The position numbers were made by a program, and so were the translations under genes. From an uncultured Bacteroidales bacterium (lineage in GTDB: Bacteria; Bacteroidota; Bacteroidia; Bacteroidales; Paludibacteraceae), in contig CACYZT010000002.1 in the NCBI GenBank assembly GCA_902778935.1, positions 310,001 to 374,000 of the forward strand: 64,000 nt of DNA. The letters run 5' to 3'. The notes beneath the pieces were generated by a model. That model worked only from the letters and a program-made list of their open reading frames with translations. It did not search any database and was not told where the DNA came from. Positions 40,901-50,900 of this stretch are shown piece after piece; position 1 is the stretch's first letter, and every line of letters begins with the position of its first letter.

Positions 40901-43900
40901 TCCGCATCACCAAAGGTTAAAGAAGATTTATCCGCTTCAAGATATCTTTTCCTGGTAATTTGCAAGTTTTGTACAAATCCTGTAAAGTTTCCCGTATATG
41001 TAATCCGAACATAACGGGTACTCGAGTTCAGATTTCTTTGGATATGAGTACCTTCTGTACCTCCGGAAGGACTTTCGAAGCCTTCTCCTACCTGTGAGAA
41101 ATGAACACCATCAGCACTTTCCTCTAAGGTCCAATTACGTAACGTCGCGTCATAGTTTCCAGTTGCACCAGTTACATTACCAACCGACCGCAAATGTTGA
41201 GAATAAACATCAAATTTAATATCGTCAGGAACACCTGTGAAAGAAAGTACGACTGATTTAGTAGAATAACTAAAATTTTCGAAATTGAATCCAGACAAAC
41301 CATCTTTCCAAGAACCCAATGCTATACCTTTACGTTGTGTATAATAAACCGTGTATAGTTTTCCAACGTACTGACCGCTCCCTTGGTTGTTTGTTCCACA
41401 CCATTCAACGCTACTCTCGCTTTTCGTTGTCATATCTTTGAGAATATCGTTGTTCATCTCTGTCAATGGCAAACAAACATTCCCACGCGGAGAGAGAGTT
41501 ATTGTTATAGTCTGAGGCTCAACTGCGTTGTAGTTCTCAGTTCCGTCTTGAGAAACGGTAATTGTCAGTCCTGTTACAGGTTCGGCATCTTTATCCAAAT
41601 TTCCCGTTGTGAGCACATATACACCATTAACACATGTTACAGTTAACAGTCCGTTATTATCATTGGATATTGCTATATTCAGCCCCACTTCTTTGTTAGT
41701 AGATGTAACAAAATTGGTATAGGTAGTATTAGCGCGGAGGCTTTCAGTAATATTCCATATCAACACCGGATCTCTCTGGCTGAGTGTAGTAGCGGTAACA
41801 GGAACAAGTATACTTTCGCGCAAATTATTGCTAACCTCTATATTGCCATCGTGCTTACCATCCGCGTCTGCCAAATATTTGACATACACCGTGAACTCTC
41901 CCATGATATCGCCACCGGTACGTTTGGTTTCATTTGTGCTATACACTACCAACTCCGAGAAAGAAGAATTATCTAATGAAACTCGATAATGCTCAGGAGC
42001 CGTTACTGTTGTCTGATAACCCGCGTTTGCATGTTTCACTACAAATGATTGGGAAGACGGCTCCACGTTCAACTGATTTCTATCACCGAAATCCAAAGAC
42101 TCGGTTGCAGTCTTGAAATGCTGAAGTTCTGTAATTGTTAAGTCCTTGACATATCCAGCAAAGTTACCGGAATAGCACAAACGGATGTATCGTGTAGTCG
42201 AAGACAAAGGCACAGCGAAAGAAGCATAACTCTCTCCTTCGTGCTCAGAGTGCCATATTTCATCCGACCAAGCACTTCCATTTGAGCTCTCTTTTACGTA
42301 CCAATACTCTCCTGTAGCAGCATTGTTATTGGTAGCGATATCAAATGTTACTTTCTCCGGTATACCTTCGAAAGCGACATCTATATACTTGTCTTCCCAA
42401 TCGTACGCAGGAGAGCCTATAACTATGTCTGTTCTGCTTCCACCTAACCGGATTCCATTATCTGTATAGGATACATCGCCCTGTGTTGCTCCCTTTACTG
42501 CATTATATACATCTGAACTATTAACGGTCAACGTTACATGGTTATTTTTCTTAACCGGGGTAATGACATAGTCCTGCGATTTAGCACTATATTTATAATT
42601 TTCTTTTTGCTTAACGGTGATGGTTGCTGATTTATTTACGTTATAAATAATAAGTGTATCTATAGTACCTTTTACAGCAACTGCCGATGCCGGATTCTTA
42701 GAATCGAAACTATACTCGTTCGGGCTACTCGTTGAGAATATATCATAAATCTTTGAATTATAGTAATAGGGAGTACCTTTCGTTGTTTCTTCATCATTCC
42801 AGTGGAATACAGGCTCATGCTTGCTGACCGTAATTTCTATGGCCTTATTCGCACTTGAATACATATATGTCTCTTTTTGATAGAAGGTGATAGTAGCCGT
42901 ACCGGCATTCTTACCATATACTTTGTTGTCGGAAAAAGTCAAAATAGAACCCTGAGTGTCACTGCCTTCTACATTTCCTGTCGGTGTATTATTCGTAAAT
43001 ACATAATAGAAATTATCGGCATCCTTTGCAGATGGTGTAGTTGCACTAGTATTATTGTATGTACACGACAAGTTTTGGTCCACTTTCATTGAAGTTCCAC
43101 AAGAGAAGGACGGCTCCTTTTTTGCAACTTTCACCACAAAACTTACTTCTTTATATTGATGTGTAGTTGTCGACTTATTTATAAATTTGATAGTTGCCTT
43201 GCCCGCATTAAGTGCCAGAATAGCACCCGTCGAAGGATCGTACGAAATAACATTCGTTCCGTTATTCACAGAAGTACTCAACTCGTGAGTAATAGTATAA
43301 TAGAAATCGGCAGTATTTGAAGAAGACGGTGTTGCAGAACTCGTATTTGTAAATGTAAAATCAGCCCTATACGAATCACCTACCTTTTTATCCACAGACG
43401 CAGTTCCGGTAATCTGCGGAGCAAATCTCTCTCCAAAGATAGCATAGTATTGAATAGTTGCAGGACTTTCACTATTCTTGCTCGAACTTGTTAAATCATA
43501 CGTTATGGATGTAGCGGTATTAAAAATATTAGCTTCTGTATTGTCCGTTGACCAGCCTTTGAATACATATCCGGTTTTAGGAGCGGCACGAAAATATGCA
43601 GTCTTTGTCATAGAAGCCGTATTATAGTGCGTTCCATAACAATTAGTTGTTGACTCAGACGTTGTTGCTGACGATTTGTTCGTTTCTGTAAAAGTCACAT
43701 ATGCATTTCCATATGTCGGATTATTCGTCGTTGCTGTTGCCTTGAAATAAAATATAGGTTTGGCTTTAAATATAGCATAGCGCGTTATTGTAGCTGGCTT
43801 GCTGGACTTGTTATTTCCATTTTTTGTCTTTGCCGTTATTTCCTGAGTAATGTTTAAATTGGAGGAAATTACATTTCCTGTACCAGCAGCATTGTCATAC

Positions 43901-44193
43901 CAGCCATAAAATTCATATGCATCATTAGATTGACTAGCTTGGAAAGCCATAGTGAAAGTCCAAGAAGAGTTCCACCAATTACCTCCTGAACCCGAATTAT
44001 TTGTAGTAGTTGTACTCCATCCTGTAAAAGAAGAGTTATTGTACGACACACGCACACTACCGGCATTAGAAGGTGAAACAACTCCTACAGCCTTACCATA
44101 CAACTGACCCCACACTTCAGTGGTAAAGCCACCAAAGACAAGGAGGAAGAGGAGCGTAAAGAGGGTAAATATTTTATTTTTAATAATTTGCAT
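37999..44193 (-). CDS. Giant secreted multidomain surface protein (2064 residues)
   Basis: A 2064-residue protein with a signal peptide (cleavage near EVWGQ). In order: two GW(Y/S)-type repeat blocks ('YEFYGWYDNAAGTG', 'GYVFKGWSTDNTE', residues about 95-250); Ig-like beta blocks with 'AGKATI.F..K....Y' units (260-560); two related beta-sandwich modules ('FEGIPEKVTFDIA...STTRYIRLCYSGNFAGYVKDLTI' and 'FTGVPDDIKFDVY...SSTRYVRITYTGNFTGFVQNLQI'); a long repeat-strand region resembling a beta-solenoid; and a C-terminal sorting-type tail (VDNIDE...KVLIDNTIYVI). No protease or glycosidase motif is seen. It probably acts as an adhesin or glycan-binding surface protein. The gene is visibly AT-richer than its housekeeping neighbours. 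Confidence 0.82.
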   Translation of the reverse strand: MQIIKNKIFTLFTLLFLLVFGGFTTEVWGQLYGKAVGVVSPSNAGSVRVSYNNSSFTGWSTTTTNNSGSGGNWWNSSWTFTMAFQASQSNDAYEFYGWYDNAAGTGNVISSNLNITQEITAKTKNGNNKSSKPATITRYAIFKAKPIFYFKATATTNNPTYGNAYVTFTETNKSSATTSESTTNCYGTHYNTASMTKTAYFRAAPKTGYVFKGWSTDNTEANIFNTATSITYDLTSSSKNSESPATIQYYAIFGERFAPQITGTASVDKKVGDSYRADFTFTNTSSATPSSSNTADFYYTITHELSTSVNNGTNVISYDPSTGAILALNAGKATIKFINKSTTTHQYKEVSFVVKVAKKEPSFSCGTSMKVDQNLSCTYNNTSATTPSAKDADNFYYVFTNNTPTGNVEGSDTQGSILTFSDNKVYGKNAGTATITFYQKETYMYSSANKAIEITVSKHEPVFHWNDEETTKGTPYYYNSKIYDIFSTSSPNEYSFDSKNPASAVAVKGTIDTLIIYNVNKSATITVKQKENYKYSAKSQDYVITPVKKNNHVTLTVNSSDVYNAVKGATQGDVSYTDNGIRLGGSRTDIVIGSPAYDWEDKYIDVAFEGIPEKVTFDIATNNNAATGEYWYVKESSNGSAWSDEIWHSEHEGESYASFAVPLSSTTRYIRLCYSGNFAGYVKDLTITELQHFKTATESLDFGDRNQLNVEPSSQSFVVKHANAGYQTTVTAPEHYRVSLDNSSFSELVVYSTNETKRTGGDIMGEFTVYVKYLADADGKHDGNIEVSNNLRESILVPVTATTLSQRDPVLIWNITESLRANTTYTNFVTSTNKEVGLNIAISNDNNGLLTVTCVNGVYVLTTGNLDKDAEPVTGLTITVSQDGTENYNAVEPQTITITLSPRGNVCLPLTEMNNDILKDMTTKSESSVEWCGTNNQGSGQYVGKLYTVYYTQRKGIALGSWKDGLSGFNFENFSYSTKSVVLSFTGVPDDIKFDVYSQHLRSVGNVTGATGNYDATLRNWTLEESADGVHFSQVGEGFESPSGGTEGTHIQRNLNSSTRYVRITYTGNFTGFVQNLQITRKRYLEADKSSLTFGDADERPLQEPQIVTLNYSSIGSCDSPEAIEVESTNDAFYVDIHTKSVGIDEMGSYEVRVRCTDVGKSGVLNFKVGNVVMESVLVQSATPELTSANSSTLIFRTGTEQPASENSPYRGITTYNFSTCFNAGTPRFDTLYIYGVSASAVDKRDSTSSWSGLLPAINLAEGNVHTPCFVYAKDNNRYVHTRTFDAATTTLNISVADKKKIAFMGYKPASLKTSVPAIQLNGNVGEQTELYLHNSEIMAKDAVLEVNSSSNANPYVAKLIINGLNNKFIANSNAAIQLSSNASKLVIAEGLGKLAIIPSSNKPSIDLGSANGSVEIKGSQVELHNAAMTISGHNVNMAIANMSGADKTTGSVAIKDGTITGASILGMPRHTIIDGGTFNDGTVKVYDAKGRAFPPLNTAGDLLARLTKTIGELPASGYGKCYLVDVEGTVYPLLEDPNICKFTGKQGTSSDLVPNWDNDWYDDYKDVVVKHNMDVVSNSNISARSLTINPGVTVTVKSGATLSVDSYSLKETAGNLYVENGGKIILNGELKVNNISIESKLGSTEKDNVKGQQGGTSGQILDESDLMNINGNTYFDISFDPSGKISYGWYNFTVPFNVNVLNGIYRIESIEDRLMLNGTDFIIYEADEYNRAHGGNGWHKMSNVDVLKPGKLYSITLNYRADLDQNKFRFVWNKEGSRKNGYSQQTQCSEGDVEELRGWNGIGNGMLSHGHLNTGYKAQIFSHKGNNYVAIDSIENYTFAVGTAFFIQVPENVSSISWTASEASNEHPIYYAPKRDVEETEEFRIALRMDGSEENEDVLFFSASEDAKSSYVIGHDLMKMGNPTEANVAQMWTRKSKSNYNLCDVEMPLVYGEASCPLNIYAPKQATYTLVVEQAPEDAELFLTYYGKVIWNLTSSPAEIVLNAGVKNDFGLILKLHNAPEIAEGVDNIDEDNHSVRKVLIDNTIYVITPDGAMYDVNGKLIR

Positions 44194-44311
44194 TGTTTTT
44201 GCTGTACCTTATAAACTAACTAACACCTGTTTTGCTAAGTTGAGTTGGCAAAATGTACGATTATTAAGATTGTTCACACATTTTGTATGGCTCTACCTGC
44301 GAAATCGGGTG

Positions 44312-44342
44312 CAAAATTAATATTTTTCTTCGAAACATGCAA
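44312..44342 (-). promoter_or_regulatory. Promoter of the 2064-residue protein gene
   Basis: Minus strand: TTG (44342-44340) in TTTGCATGTTTC and TAATTTTG (44319-44312), 23 nt apart. The leader before ATG 44193 would be about 110 nt. Confidence 0.7.
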
Positions 44343-44431
44343 ATAATTAGGGCTCGTACGCATACGAATAGTAACAAAATATAGCCTTTTCTTAAGAAAA
44401 AGCATGTTTAGGACACAAAAAAACGAAAAGT

Positions 44432-44484
44432 GTAGTCGGTAGAGTATCGAAAGAGTATCGGTTTTGGTTCGGTTATGAGTCGGC
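44432..44484. repeat. 11-bp tandem array downstream of the PqqD gene
   Basis: Units AGAGTATCGAA, AGAGTATCGGT, TTTGGTTCGGT, TATGAGTCGGC in 11-bp register, preceded by TAGTCGGT. It lies 12 nt beyond the stop of the leftward PqqD gene. The rest of the 44194-44496 gap holds only the promoter of the 2064-residue protein. Confidence 0.68.
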
Positions 44485-44496
44485 GGGAGTCTTACT

Positions 44497-44787
44497 TTAC
44501 TCTTCCAGCACGCCGGCGTCGCGCCACTCGGAGACGGTTTGGGAGACGTCAGTCATGGCTTTATCGGGGGCGACGTCGTACTCGTCGCACAGGGCTTTGC
44601 AGAGGGCTGAGACATCAAAAGAGCCTTTTTCGCGGGATAAGCGCTCTGCCTGTTGCCAGAGAAAGGCTGCGGTCTCGTTGAAGGTAATCATCTTATTGAA
44701 ATTGATGAGTTCCATTGTTTCGCCAACGAGTATGTATTCGATGCCTAATTTGCGTAATTTGAAGCCTTCTATTGTTTTCATTTTCAA
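44497..44787 (-). CDS. PqqD family protein (peptide-recognition-like)
   Basis: A 96-residue cytoplasmic protein with the PqqD/RRE pattern: 'LRKLGIEYILVGETMELINFNKMITFNETAAFLWQQ' then helix 'DVSALCKALCDEYDVAPDKAMTDVSQTVSEWRDAGVLEE'. PqqD-type domains bind precursor peptides of ribosomally made, modified natural products and present them to an enzyme. Here no radical SAM or other modifying enzyme is next to it; instead it closes an operon with an S26-type peptidase and two C10 proteases. It starts 38 nt after the peptidase stop. Confidence 0.85.
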   Translation of the reverse strand: MKMKTIEGFKLRKLGIEYILVGETMELINFNKMITFNETAAFLWQQAERLSREKGSFDVSALCKALCDEYDVAPDKAMTDVSQTVSEWRDAGVLEE

Positions 44788-44825
44788 AAAAAAGTACTAA
44801 ATCAACAAGCAGTATTTATCATTTT

Positions 44826-45272
44826 TTATTTACTAACCAAGAGATGTCGATAGAGTTTGAGGAGGTGTTGACGGGCGGGTTTGAGTAAACGCCACAAATA
44901 GCCGTGTGTCAGGAGTTTAGGACGACCGGAAGGCGATTCAATTCGTCGCACAAAGCCATAGATATTGGAACGACGGCAATACTCTTCACCGGTTAGATTA
45001 CCGTCTCCTTGGAGACGAAAAAGACCGTCTCGGGTGACGCCTATTATCCGATGCAAAACATAGACAGAATTGTTCGACTTTTCGGTTTTCGCCAGTACTA
45101 TTTGTCCTATTTGGGGGGCTTGCCGGTTTGCAAAAGGTGCTACTATGACGGAGTCACGGTCGCCTTCAATGAACGGTCGCATACTGACGCCGGAAGGGGT
45201 AAAGCGCACTTCTTTTCCTTCGCTCAAGAGGCGTGCCATTTCTGGAATCAATATATCGTTCTCAATCTTCAT
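44826..45272 (-). CDS. S24/S26 family peptidase (Ser-His signal peptidase-like)
   Basis: A 148-residue protein starting at ATG 45272, whose first base is shared with the upstream stop (TAATG). The nucleophile block is 'TPSGVSMRPFIEGDRDSVIV' and a histidine takes the place of the usual lysine, 'VYVLHRIIGV', as in Sec11-like and archaeal signal peptidases. 'LFRLQGDGNLTGEE' completes the fold. No clear membrane segment is visible, unlike a true signal peptidase. Such peptidases occur beside PqqD genes in modified-peptide clusters, where they may trim a leader; its substrate here is unknown. Confidence 0.8.
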   Translation of the reverse strand: MKIENDILIPEMARLLSEGKEVRFTPSGVSMRPFIEGDRDSVIVAPFANRQAPQIGQIVLAKTEKSNNSVYVLHRIIGVTRDGLFRLQGDGNLTGEEYCRRSNIYGFVRRIESPSGRPKLLTHGYLWRLLKPARQHLLKLYRHLLVSK

Positions 45273-45823
45273 TAAGGCGTGTAAACGAAGCAATTACAGT
45301 CCTCCGGCTCGGTAACAAAACGAAGTTCGGTAATATAAATCCGAGAACTGGGCGAAGTGCTATTATACAACTTTACATAGTAATCACCTTTAGGGAAAGT
45401 AGCTCCGCAGGTCTTCTTACCTTGGGTAAACAAAATAGCATCGCCCCAAGTAGAGCCATCTGTTGACAGCTTAAGTTTAATATCCGTAGTCAGCAGACCC
45501 GAAGATGACACATTAATCATCTTTATCTCTTTCAAATTGGCAATACGGGTTGTCGTTACAGAATCCATCCTTGATCCGAGATTAAGCGCAAACTCACCCA
45601 CACTTGGCGAAAAGAACTTGGCGTTGTTACTTCCTTTACAGGTATAAACAATGCCGTCATCAACCGTTCCGACAGCGTTTGCTACGCCTAAACGCGCAGA
45701 AAAGGCAATCTTACTCTCCGATACCAACGAAGTAAAATTATGCACTATCGTGTCATTCTCGGCCATGCATGGAGCAGAGCCGAGAATGAGTAAGAGAGCT
45801 AATAATCGAAAAAACTGTTTCAT
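45272..45823 (-). CDS. Small secreted beta protein of the C10 operon
   Basis: A 183-residue protein with a signal peptide (cleavage near PCMA). The mature chain resembles the C-terminal accessory domain of the neighbouring 697-residue C10 protease: 'MDSVTTTRIANLKEIKMINVSSSGLLTTDIKLKLSTDGSTWGDAILFTQG' compared with 'KAKKITIDWSANTVNERVVDVYG', and 'YYVKLYNSTSPSSRIYITELRFV' compared with 'YTFIGLRSRSSALYMNSVSILW'. It lacks the sorting tail. It overlaps the protease gene by 4 nt. C10 proteases of Bacteroides can be encoded beside small inhibitors; that role is possible but not supported by a motif. Confidence 0.68.
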   Translation of the reverse strand: MKQFFRLLALLLILGSAPCMAENDTIVHNFTSLVSESKIAFSARLGVANAVGTVDDGIVYTCKGSNNAKFFSPSVGEFALNLGSRMDSVTTTRIANLKEIKMINVSSSGLLTTDIKLKLSTDGSTWGDAILFTQGKKTCGATFPKGDYYVKLYNSTSPSSRIYITELRFVTEPEDCNCFVYTP

Positions 45824-47913
45824 AAATGGATTCTATTTCCGGTTATTGAATAGTAGACACCTTCCCGTACAATAATGAGTTGCCCGTTGCGGATTAACTT
45901 GAGCGACACCGGCTTAACATCCAGAGGTTCAATACTTTGCTCCTGACAGTCATACTCCGTGGTATAGTCGCTATAGATGATGCTCTGTCCATTCCAAAGG
46001 ATAGAAACGGAGTTCATATAAAGCGCACTACTCCTTGAGCGAAGACCGATGAAGGTATAGTCGCCGTTGATGGTCAGTTCGGTAGAGGTGCCTTTCTTAA
46101 TCGAGCCGAGCAAGTCACCTTTCGCACTCGCGTCGTACAGGTCGGAAGCCGATGTATAAGCCGTGTTTTTGCCATAGACATCAACAACACGTTCGTTGAC
46201 GGTATTGGCGCTCCAGTCGATGGTGATTTTCTTTGCCTTACCGCCGGTCGAAGTCGTAACGATACCGGAATTGCTATTCGCCGAACGCATCTGAATAGCC
46301 TCATGTCCGCCGGCTGTGTTACCGGCATAGACAGCGATGGACGAAACGGTCAAGCCGTGCCATTCTTCATAATTACTGGACATTACGCCCGTTACGTCAC
46401 GATTGAGCACATCGGTCACGTCGCCATAGCCGGACCTCGTGATAGTAGCGAAGAGGGCATAACAGGTATCTGCACCGAGTTCCGTCATCGCTGTAACGAG
46501 TTCAGGAATAGAATCCGCGCTATAGTAGTCAGCCTGCGTACACCAGCCGATGAACTTTCTATCCTGGCATGTCTGCGGTTCGCTGCCCGGAAGGACATAG
46601 TTACCGTAACAACAATCGGTGGTAGCGAACACTTCGTCGTTGACCATCCAAGTGACCACCACCGTGTCCAGCGGTGCTGCGGGTTGAATACCTACAATCA
46701 CACAATGTTCGTAGTTATAATCGCCGTTACCGCCACCCGAACCGGGCTCCGTAGGCGAAAGGGCGTCAAGCTCATAGTAACCGTTGCAGGAACCGCTCCA
46801 ACCCCAGTTGAAATGGAAATAGTCGTTCGTGTCATAACCATCGCAGATGAAGCTATGGCCGTAGCATGTTTCGTAATCCTCCGGGTCGTCGCAACCGATA
46901 CCATCGTACATGATCGGTCGCTCTGCATCCAGTTCCTCCTTGAGCATCGCAATCCATTCATCTTTGGTCCACGAGCGCATACCATCCGACTCAGAGCCAT
47001 CGCGGGCATAACCTTTGATGGTCGAAGCATCATAGCCGAAGAACTCAGGCAGCGCAGTCTCCGAGCACATGTAGCCATGTTTCGAGTACATGCCATTCCA
47101 ATCGATGGTATAGGCACCACTACCGCCTTCCGAGTAGGTGCCGTACTGCATATCAACCGCCACGCCGCAGTGGTACATCAGCGTAGCGACAGCAGTCTTC
47201 TGCGCCGAGGTAGAACTACCCAAATAGCTGTTTGTCATGTTCTCCCAATCGTAGGTCGTAGCCCCGAAATCAACGGTATATTTGGTGGTGCCGACATAGA
47301 CGGAATGGGAACCGACACCTTGCTTGGGCCACTCCCAGTATTTCATAACCTGCGCCATGGACGTAGCCACACAGCCGACGTAGGTATTCTTGCCGCCTTT
47401 TTTCGGGCAGAGGTTCCAATAGGGGTTGTCCTGGTCCCAGGTAGTCTGGATAAGGGGTGACACAACGGGCGTAGCCGTCAAGCGATGGGCACCCGAACGG
47501 AGACGTCTCCATTCGCTTTTCACTTCCTCGGTAGCCGCTGTGTTCTGCGCTGCATGGGCGATCTGCTTGTTATAACCGCGCAACCAATGCTGCAGGTTAA
47601 CCGGCATGTCATCGGTATTGAAAGAACCCGTCTCGGAGTACGCGAGGACAGGACGCACCACATCGTCCGCCGCAATCATCACCCATCCTTCGCCGTTCGC
47701 GTTCTCATAGATGTAGAAATTGTTCTCCGAAGCGTTGCCGCTCGCCTTTAGCACCATTCCCTTAGCGGGCACTTTGAGGGCACCGGGCGTAGCGGTAGCC
47801 ACATTCATAAAATTACTTGCCACCAAAGCGGCATCCTCTTCACTCACGCGTTCAGCCCAAGTCAAGTTTACTGCGACGATACACGCAGCAACAGTCATCA
47901 AAATCTTTTTCAT
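45820..47913 (-). CDS. C10 family cysteine protease (streptopain-like), 697 residues
   Basis: A 697-residue secreted protease. Signal peptide to about residue 20; pro-region 'RVSEEDAALVASNFMNV' to about 145; peptidase C10 domain with catalytic Cys181 in YVGCVATSMAQVMKYW, His353 in YGHSFICDGYD and 'YFHFNWGWSGSCNGYYELD'. A GW-type repeat block follows ('KFIGWCTQADYY', 'CYALFATI'), then a beta-sandwich domain and the sorting-type tail (LKLIRNGQLIIVREG). It should mature by removal of the pro-region. It lies second in the leftward operon, 6 nt after the larger C10 gene. Confidence 0.93.
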   Translation of the reverse strand: MKKILMTVAACIVAVNLTWAERVSEEDAALVASNFMNVATATPGALKVPAKGMVLKASGNASENNFYIYENANGEGWVMIAADDVVRPVLAYSETGSFNTDDMPVNLQHWLRGYNKQIAHAAQNTAATEEVKSEWRRLRSGAHRLTATPVVSPLIQTTWDQDNPYWNLCPKKGGKNTYVGCVATSMAQVMKYWEWPKQGVGSHSVYVGTTKYTVDFGATTYDWENMTNSYLGSSTSAQKTAVATLMYHCGVAVDMQYGTYSEGGSGAYTIDWNGMYSKHGYMCSETALPEFFGYDASTIKGYARDGSESDGMRSWTKDEWIAMLKEELDAERPIMYDGIGCDDPEDYETCYGHSFICDGYDTNDYFHFNWGWSGSCNGYYELDALSPTEPGSGGGNGDYNYEHCVIVGIQPAAPLDTVVVTWMVNDEVFATTDCCYGNYVLPGSEPQTCQDRKFIGWCTQADYYSADSIPELVTAMTELGADTCYALFATITRSGYGDVTDVLNRDVTGVMSSNYEEWHGLTVSSIAVYAGNTAGGHEAIQMRSANSNSGIVTTSTGGKAKKITIDWSANTVNERVVDVYGKNTAYTSASDLYDASAKGDLLGSIKKGTSTELTINGDYTFIGLRSRSSALYMNSVSILWNGQSIIYSDYTTEYDCQEQSIEPLDVKPVSLKLIRNGQLIIVREGVYYSITGNRIHL

Positions 47914-47919
47914 AATATG

Positions 47920-50900
47920 TTATTGTATTCTTTCTCCGGTTATGGTATAAACCGCCTCTCCGCGGATAATCACTAACTGTCCGTTTCGCAACAATTTCTG
48001 TGCCATAGGCACAATGGCCGTATTCTCTATCTCCGTTGTACTGCTGCAGCCCTCGGAGGAGTAATAGGCGGTACTATTTGTTCCTTGCTTATACAACTTA
48101 ATGGTCGTCGTTGAAGACGGTTTCGCAGCAAACTCATATGTAGTCGATTTGCCGGAATAGATGAAATAGACCATGTACTGCCCCGCATAATCGCTGGCCT
48201 CGAACGACCAGTTGTCATTCGTGACGCTCACATTGAACCAATAGACCTCGTCCCGCAGGCCCACATCGTAGTACGAACCCGACTTATACAAATAAGCATA
48301 TTTGTCCACCGCCGCATTGTAGAACGAAATGGTATTGTCCAAACGGGTAAGCTGCCAAATAATAGCTGCACCCGGATTCGTAATCGCATTGTTAGACGGA
48401 GAAACGGACTGCGTGCTCAGATAATAGTTGTTGTAAACCGTGTTTTTGAGCGCATAAGCACCATCGCCGGCAACGACATAATTACCGTCGGTCAGCTCAT
48501 TGAGCAGGCTTATCTTCTCGTATTTGTTACTCAATCCGCTTTCTTCCGTCCGGCTGTAGATCGCATAGTACGTAGTGTCGCGAGTAGCTTTAAAATCGGT
48601 CGTCCAGGTATGCGCCGTAGTGTTATCCTCCGGCAAGGTAGCGCCCCACCAACCGACGAACGTATAGCCGTCGCAGGCCTCAGGGTCTGACGGAACTTCA
48701 GGCTGCGAATTTTTCAGCACGCTCTGCGTCTCGCCTACCTGCACACCTTTGTCAAAGAAACGGATGGTATAATATACCGGTTCCGGCGGTTCCGGAGTCG
48801 TGCAAGTCGTAGAATAATCGCTATAGGAAGAACCTCCATTGGATTTGCGATATAATTGCGGGAGAAGCATAGCCGCTGTTACATCAGATGTATAGGTAGT
48901 GAATCGAGGATTCGTTTTATTGTACAAGAATCGCCCATAACTATCGGTACCATTTTGGATGGTAGCATCTCCGTCGGAAATACTGATACTCCATGTGGTT
49001 GTTCCGCCGTCCCATGCCAATTTCTTAACGGCAGTTGCTCCCAGCAACCCATTATTCGCCGTGCTCAATGTCCATGCGCCCGAAGTACCTCCTAAGGTGA
49101 ACTCAAGCGTACCGACACCAAGCGAACTAATCTGGCTGTTGCTAAAGGTCGAAGAAACGGCTCCTAATATCTGGCTACTAAGGGCACCGGCAGTGACCTC
49201 ATTAGCCGCATTGGCAATAACAAGCACATCGCCAGCCTTGAGAGTAGCAGCATTGGTTACCAAGTTCCATGTTGCTATTCCGCCTTCTCCCGGCGTAGCG
49301 TAAACGGCATAATAGGTATCGACGGTATAGGTGTCGCCGTCTTCTGCAAAGGTCGGCGCGACTGTTGCACTCTCGTAATTCTCGGTAGCGGTCCAACCGA
49401 CAAACTCCTTGTCCACACAAGCGACAGGCTCGTTCTCCGGCAACCGGATTATATTGCTAAACGCCAAATTGGTCTCGAACACTTCTCCGTTTGACATCCA
49501 AGTGACCGATTTGCCGCCGTACACAAAAATTAGCACATCGCCCGTTACGCTCGCAATGCTAAAGGCACCTGTTGATGCGTCATAAGTGAAATCCGTTCCG
49601 TAAACGAGAGTTTCATCTCCCATTTCAACATCCCAGCAAGAGGCATCAGCGAGCGTATAGCCCTCGTCCGGCAGAATCGTCAGTTCCAATGCTACGCCGC
49701 TCATAGCCAGCGTTCCGCTCAGGTCATCCGGCGTACAATTTTCGCCCAACAGCGCATATAGATAGCGGCTTTTCGTCCACACGGCAGTAATCGTCAAGTC
49801 ATTGTTCTCATCGCCGGAAATAGCGGAAGCATTGATGGTCAGCGTCTGATGGTCCGCGCTGAGCGTGTAATCCGTGTTCAGCGTCAGCGTTGCAGAACCC
49901 AACTGAACCGTCAGACTCGTGAAGTCATAGGTCTCATCCGTCGGAGTAATCGTTGCTGCAAAATCCTCGCCGTTCTTGGCGTAGTTCGTACAACTAATCG
50001 TACAACCCGTAGCATTCTTAACGACCTCATGACCTGTCTCAGGCGGCTGAATACCGATAATGATATCCTGGGAATCATTATAACTACCATTGCCCGCTCC
50101 GGAACCACCGATACCGGGAACCAGATTGTCAACATCATAATATCCGTCGCAATAACCCGACCAGCCAAAATTGAAATGGTATTTGCGTGTGGGCGTCGTA
50201 TTGTCATAGCCATCGCATATAAAACTATGACCACCCTCGTCGTCTGCACCGGCGTACATAACCGGTCGAGCCGCATCAAGTTCGGTTTTGAGGTAATTAT
50301 GCCAATCGGCATCCGAAACTTGGCTATAACCATAACCGCCTTCGCGATTATAGCCCTTGATAGTGGATGAATTATATCCAAAATTCTGATAAAGGGCATT
50401 CAAAGCGCATTTTGCAGTTGTTAGAGACGCATTCGGTCTAATCGTGTATGCGCCACTACCGCCTGCAGATGAAATATTATAGTCCATTGCCACAGCCACA
50501 CCGCAATGGTACATCAGCGTAGCAATGGCATTCTTTTGAGCCGTAGTCGGAGTCGGTACTCCTGAAGTAGTCCAGTTACTACTTCCTTCCGGGAAATAGC
50601 CGTTGTAAATTAGCAGCATATTATCCCAATCGTATGTAGTATTAGCAAAATCAGCAGAGCAAGAAAGACCAAGCGACTCTGTGGAATAGGAATGAGAACC
50701 TGTGCCTTGTTTCGGCCATTTCCAATAGTACATCACCTGCGCCATCGCAGTAGCCACACAACCGACTAATGTATGGTTGCTTCCGCTCATTGGACATAAG
50801 TTCCAATAGGGATCATCTTGATCCCATTTGGTTTGGATGAGCGGAGAAACAACCGGGGTCGCATTTCTGGGGGACAGCCCTCTGCGAAGTCGTCTCCATT

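Noticed and set aside
46303-47460. Open frame of 385 codons on the plus strand opposite the 697-residue C10 protease
   Set aside because: The protease motifs are intact on the minus strand; the antisense translation shows no family features and has no promoter or ribosome site.
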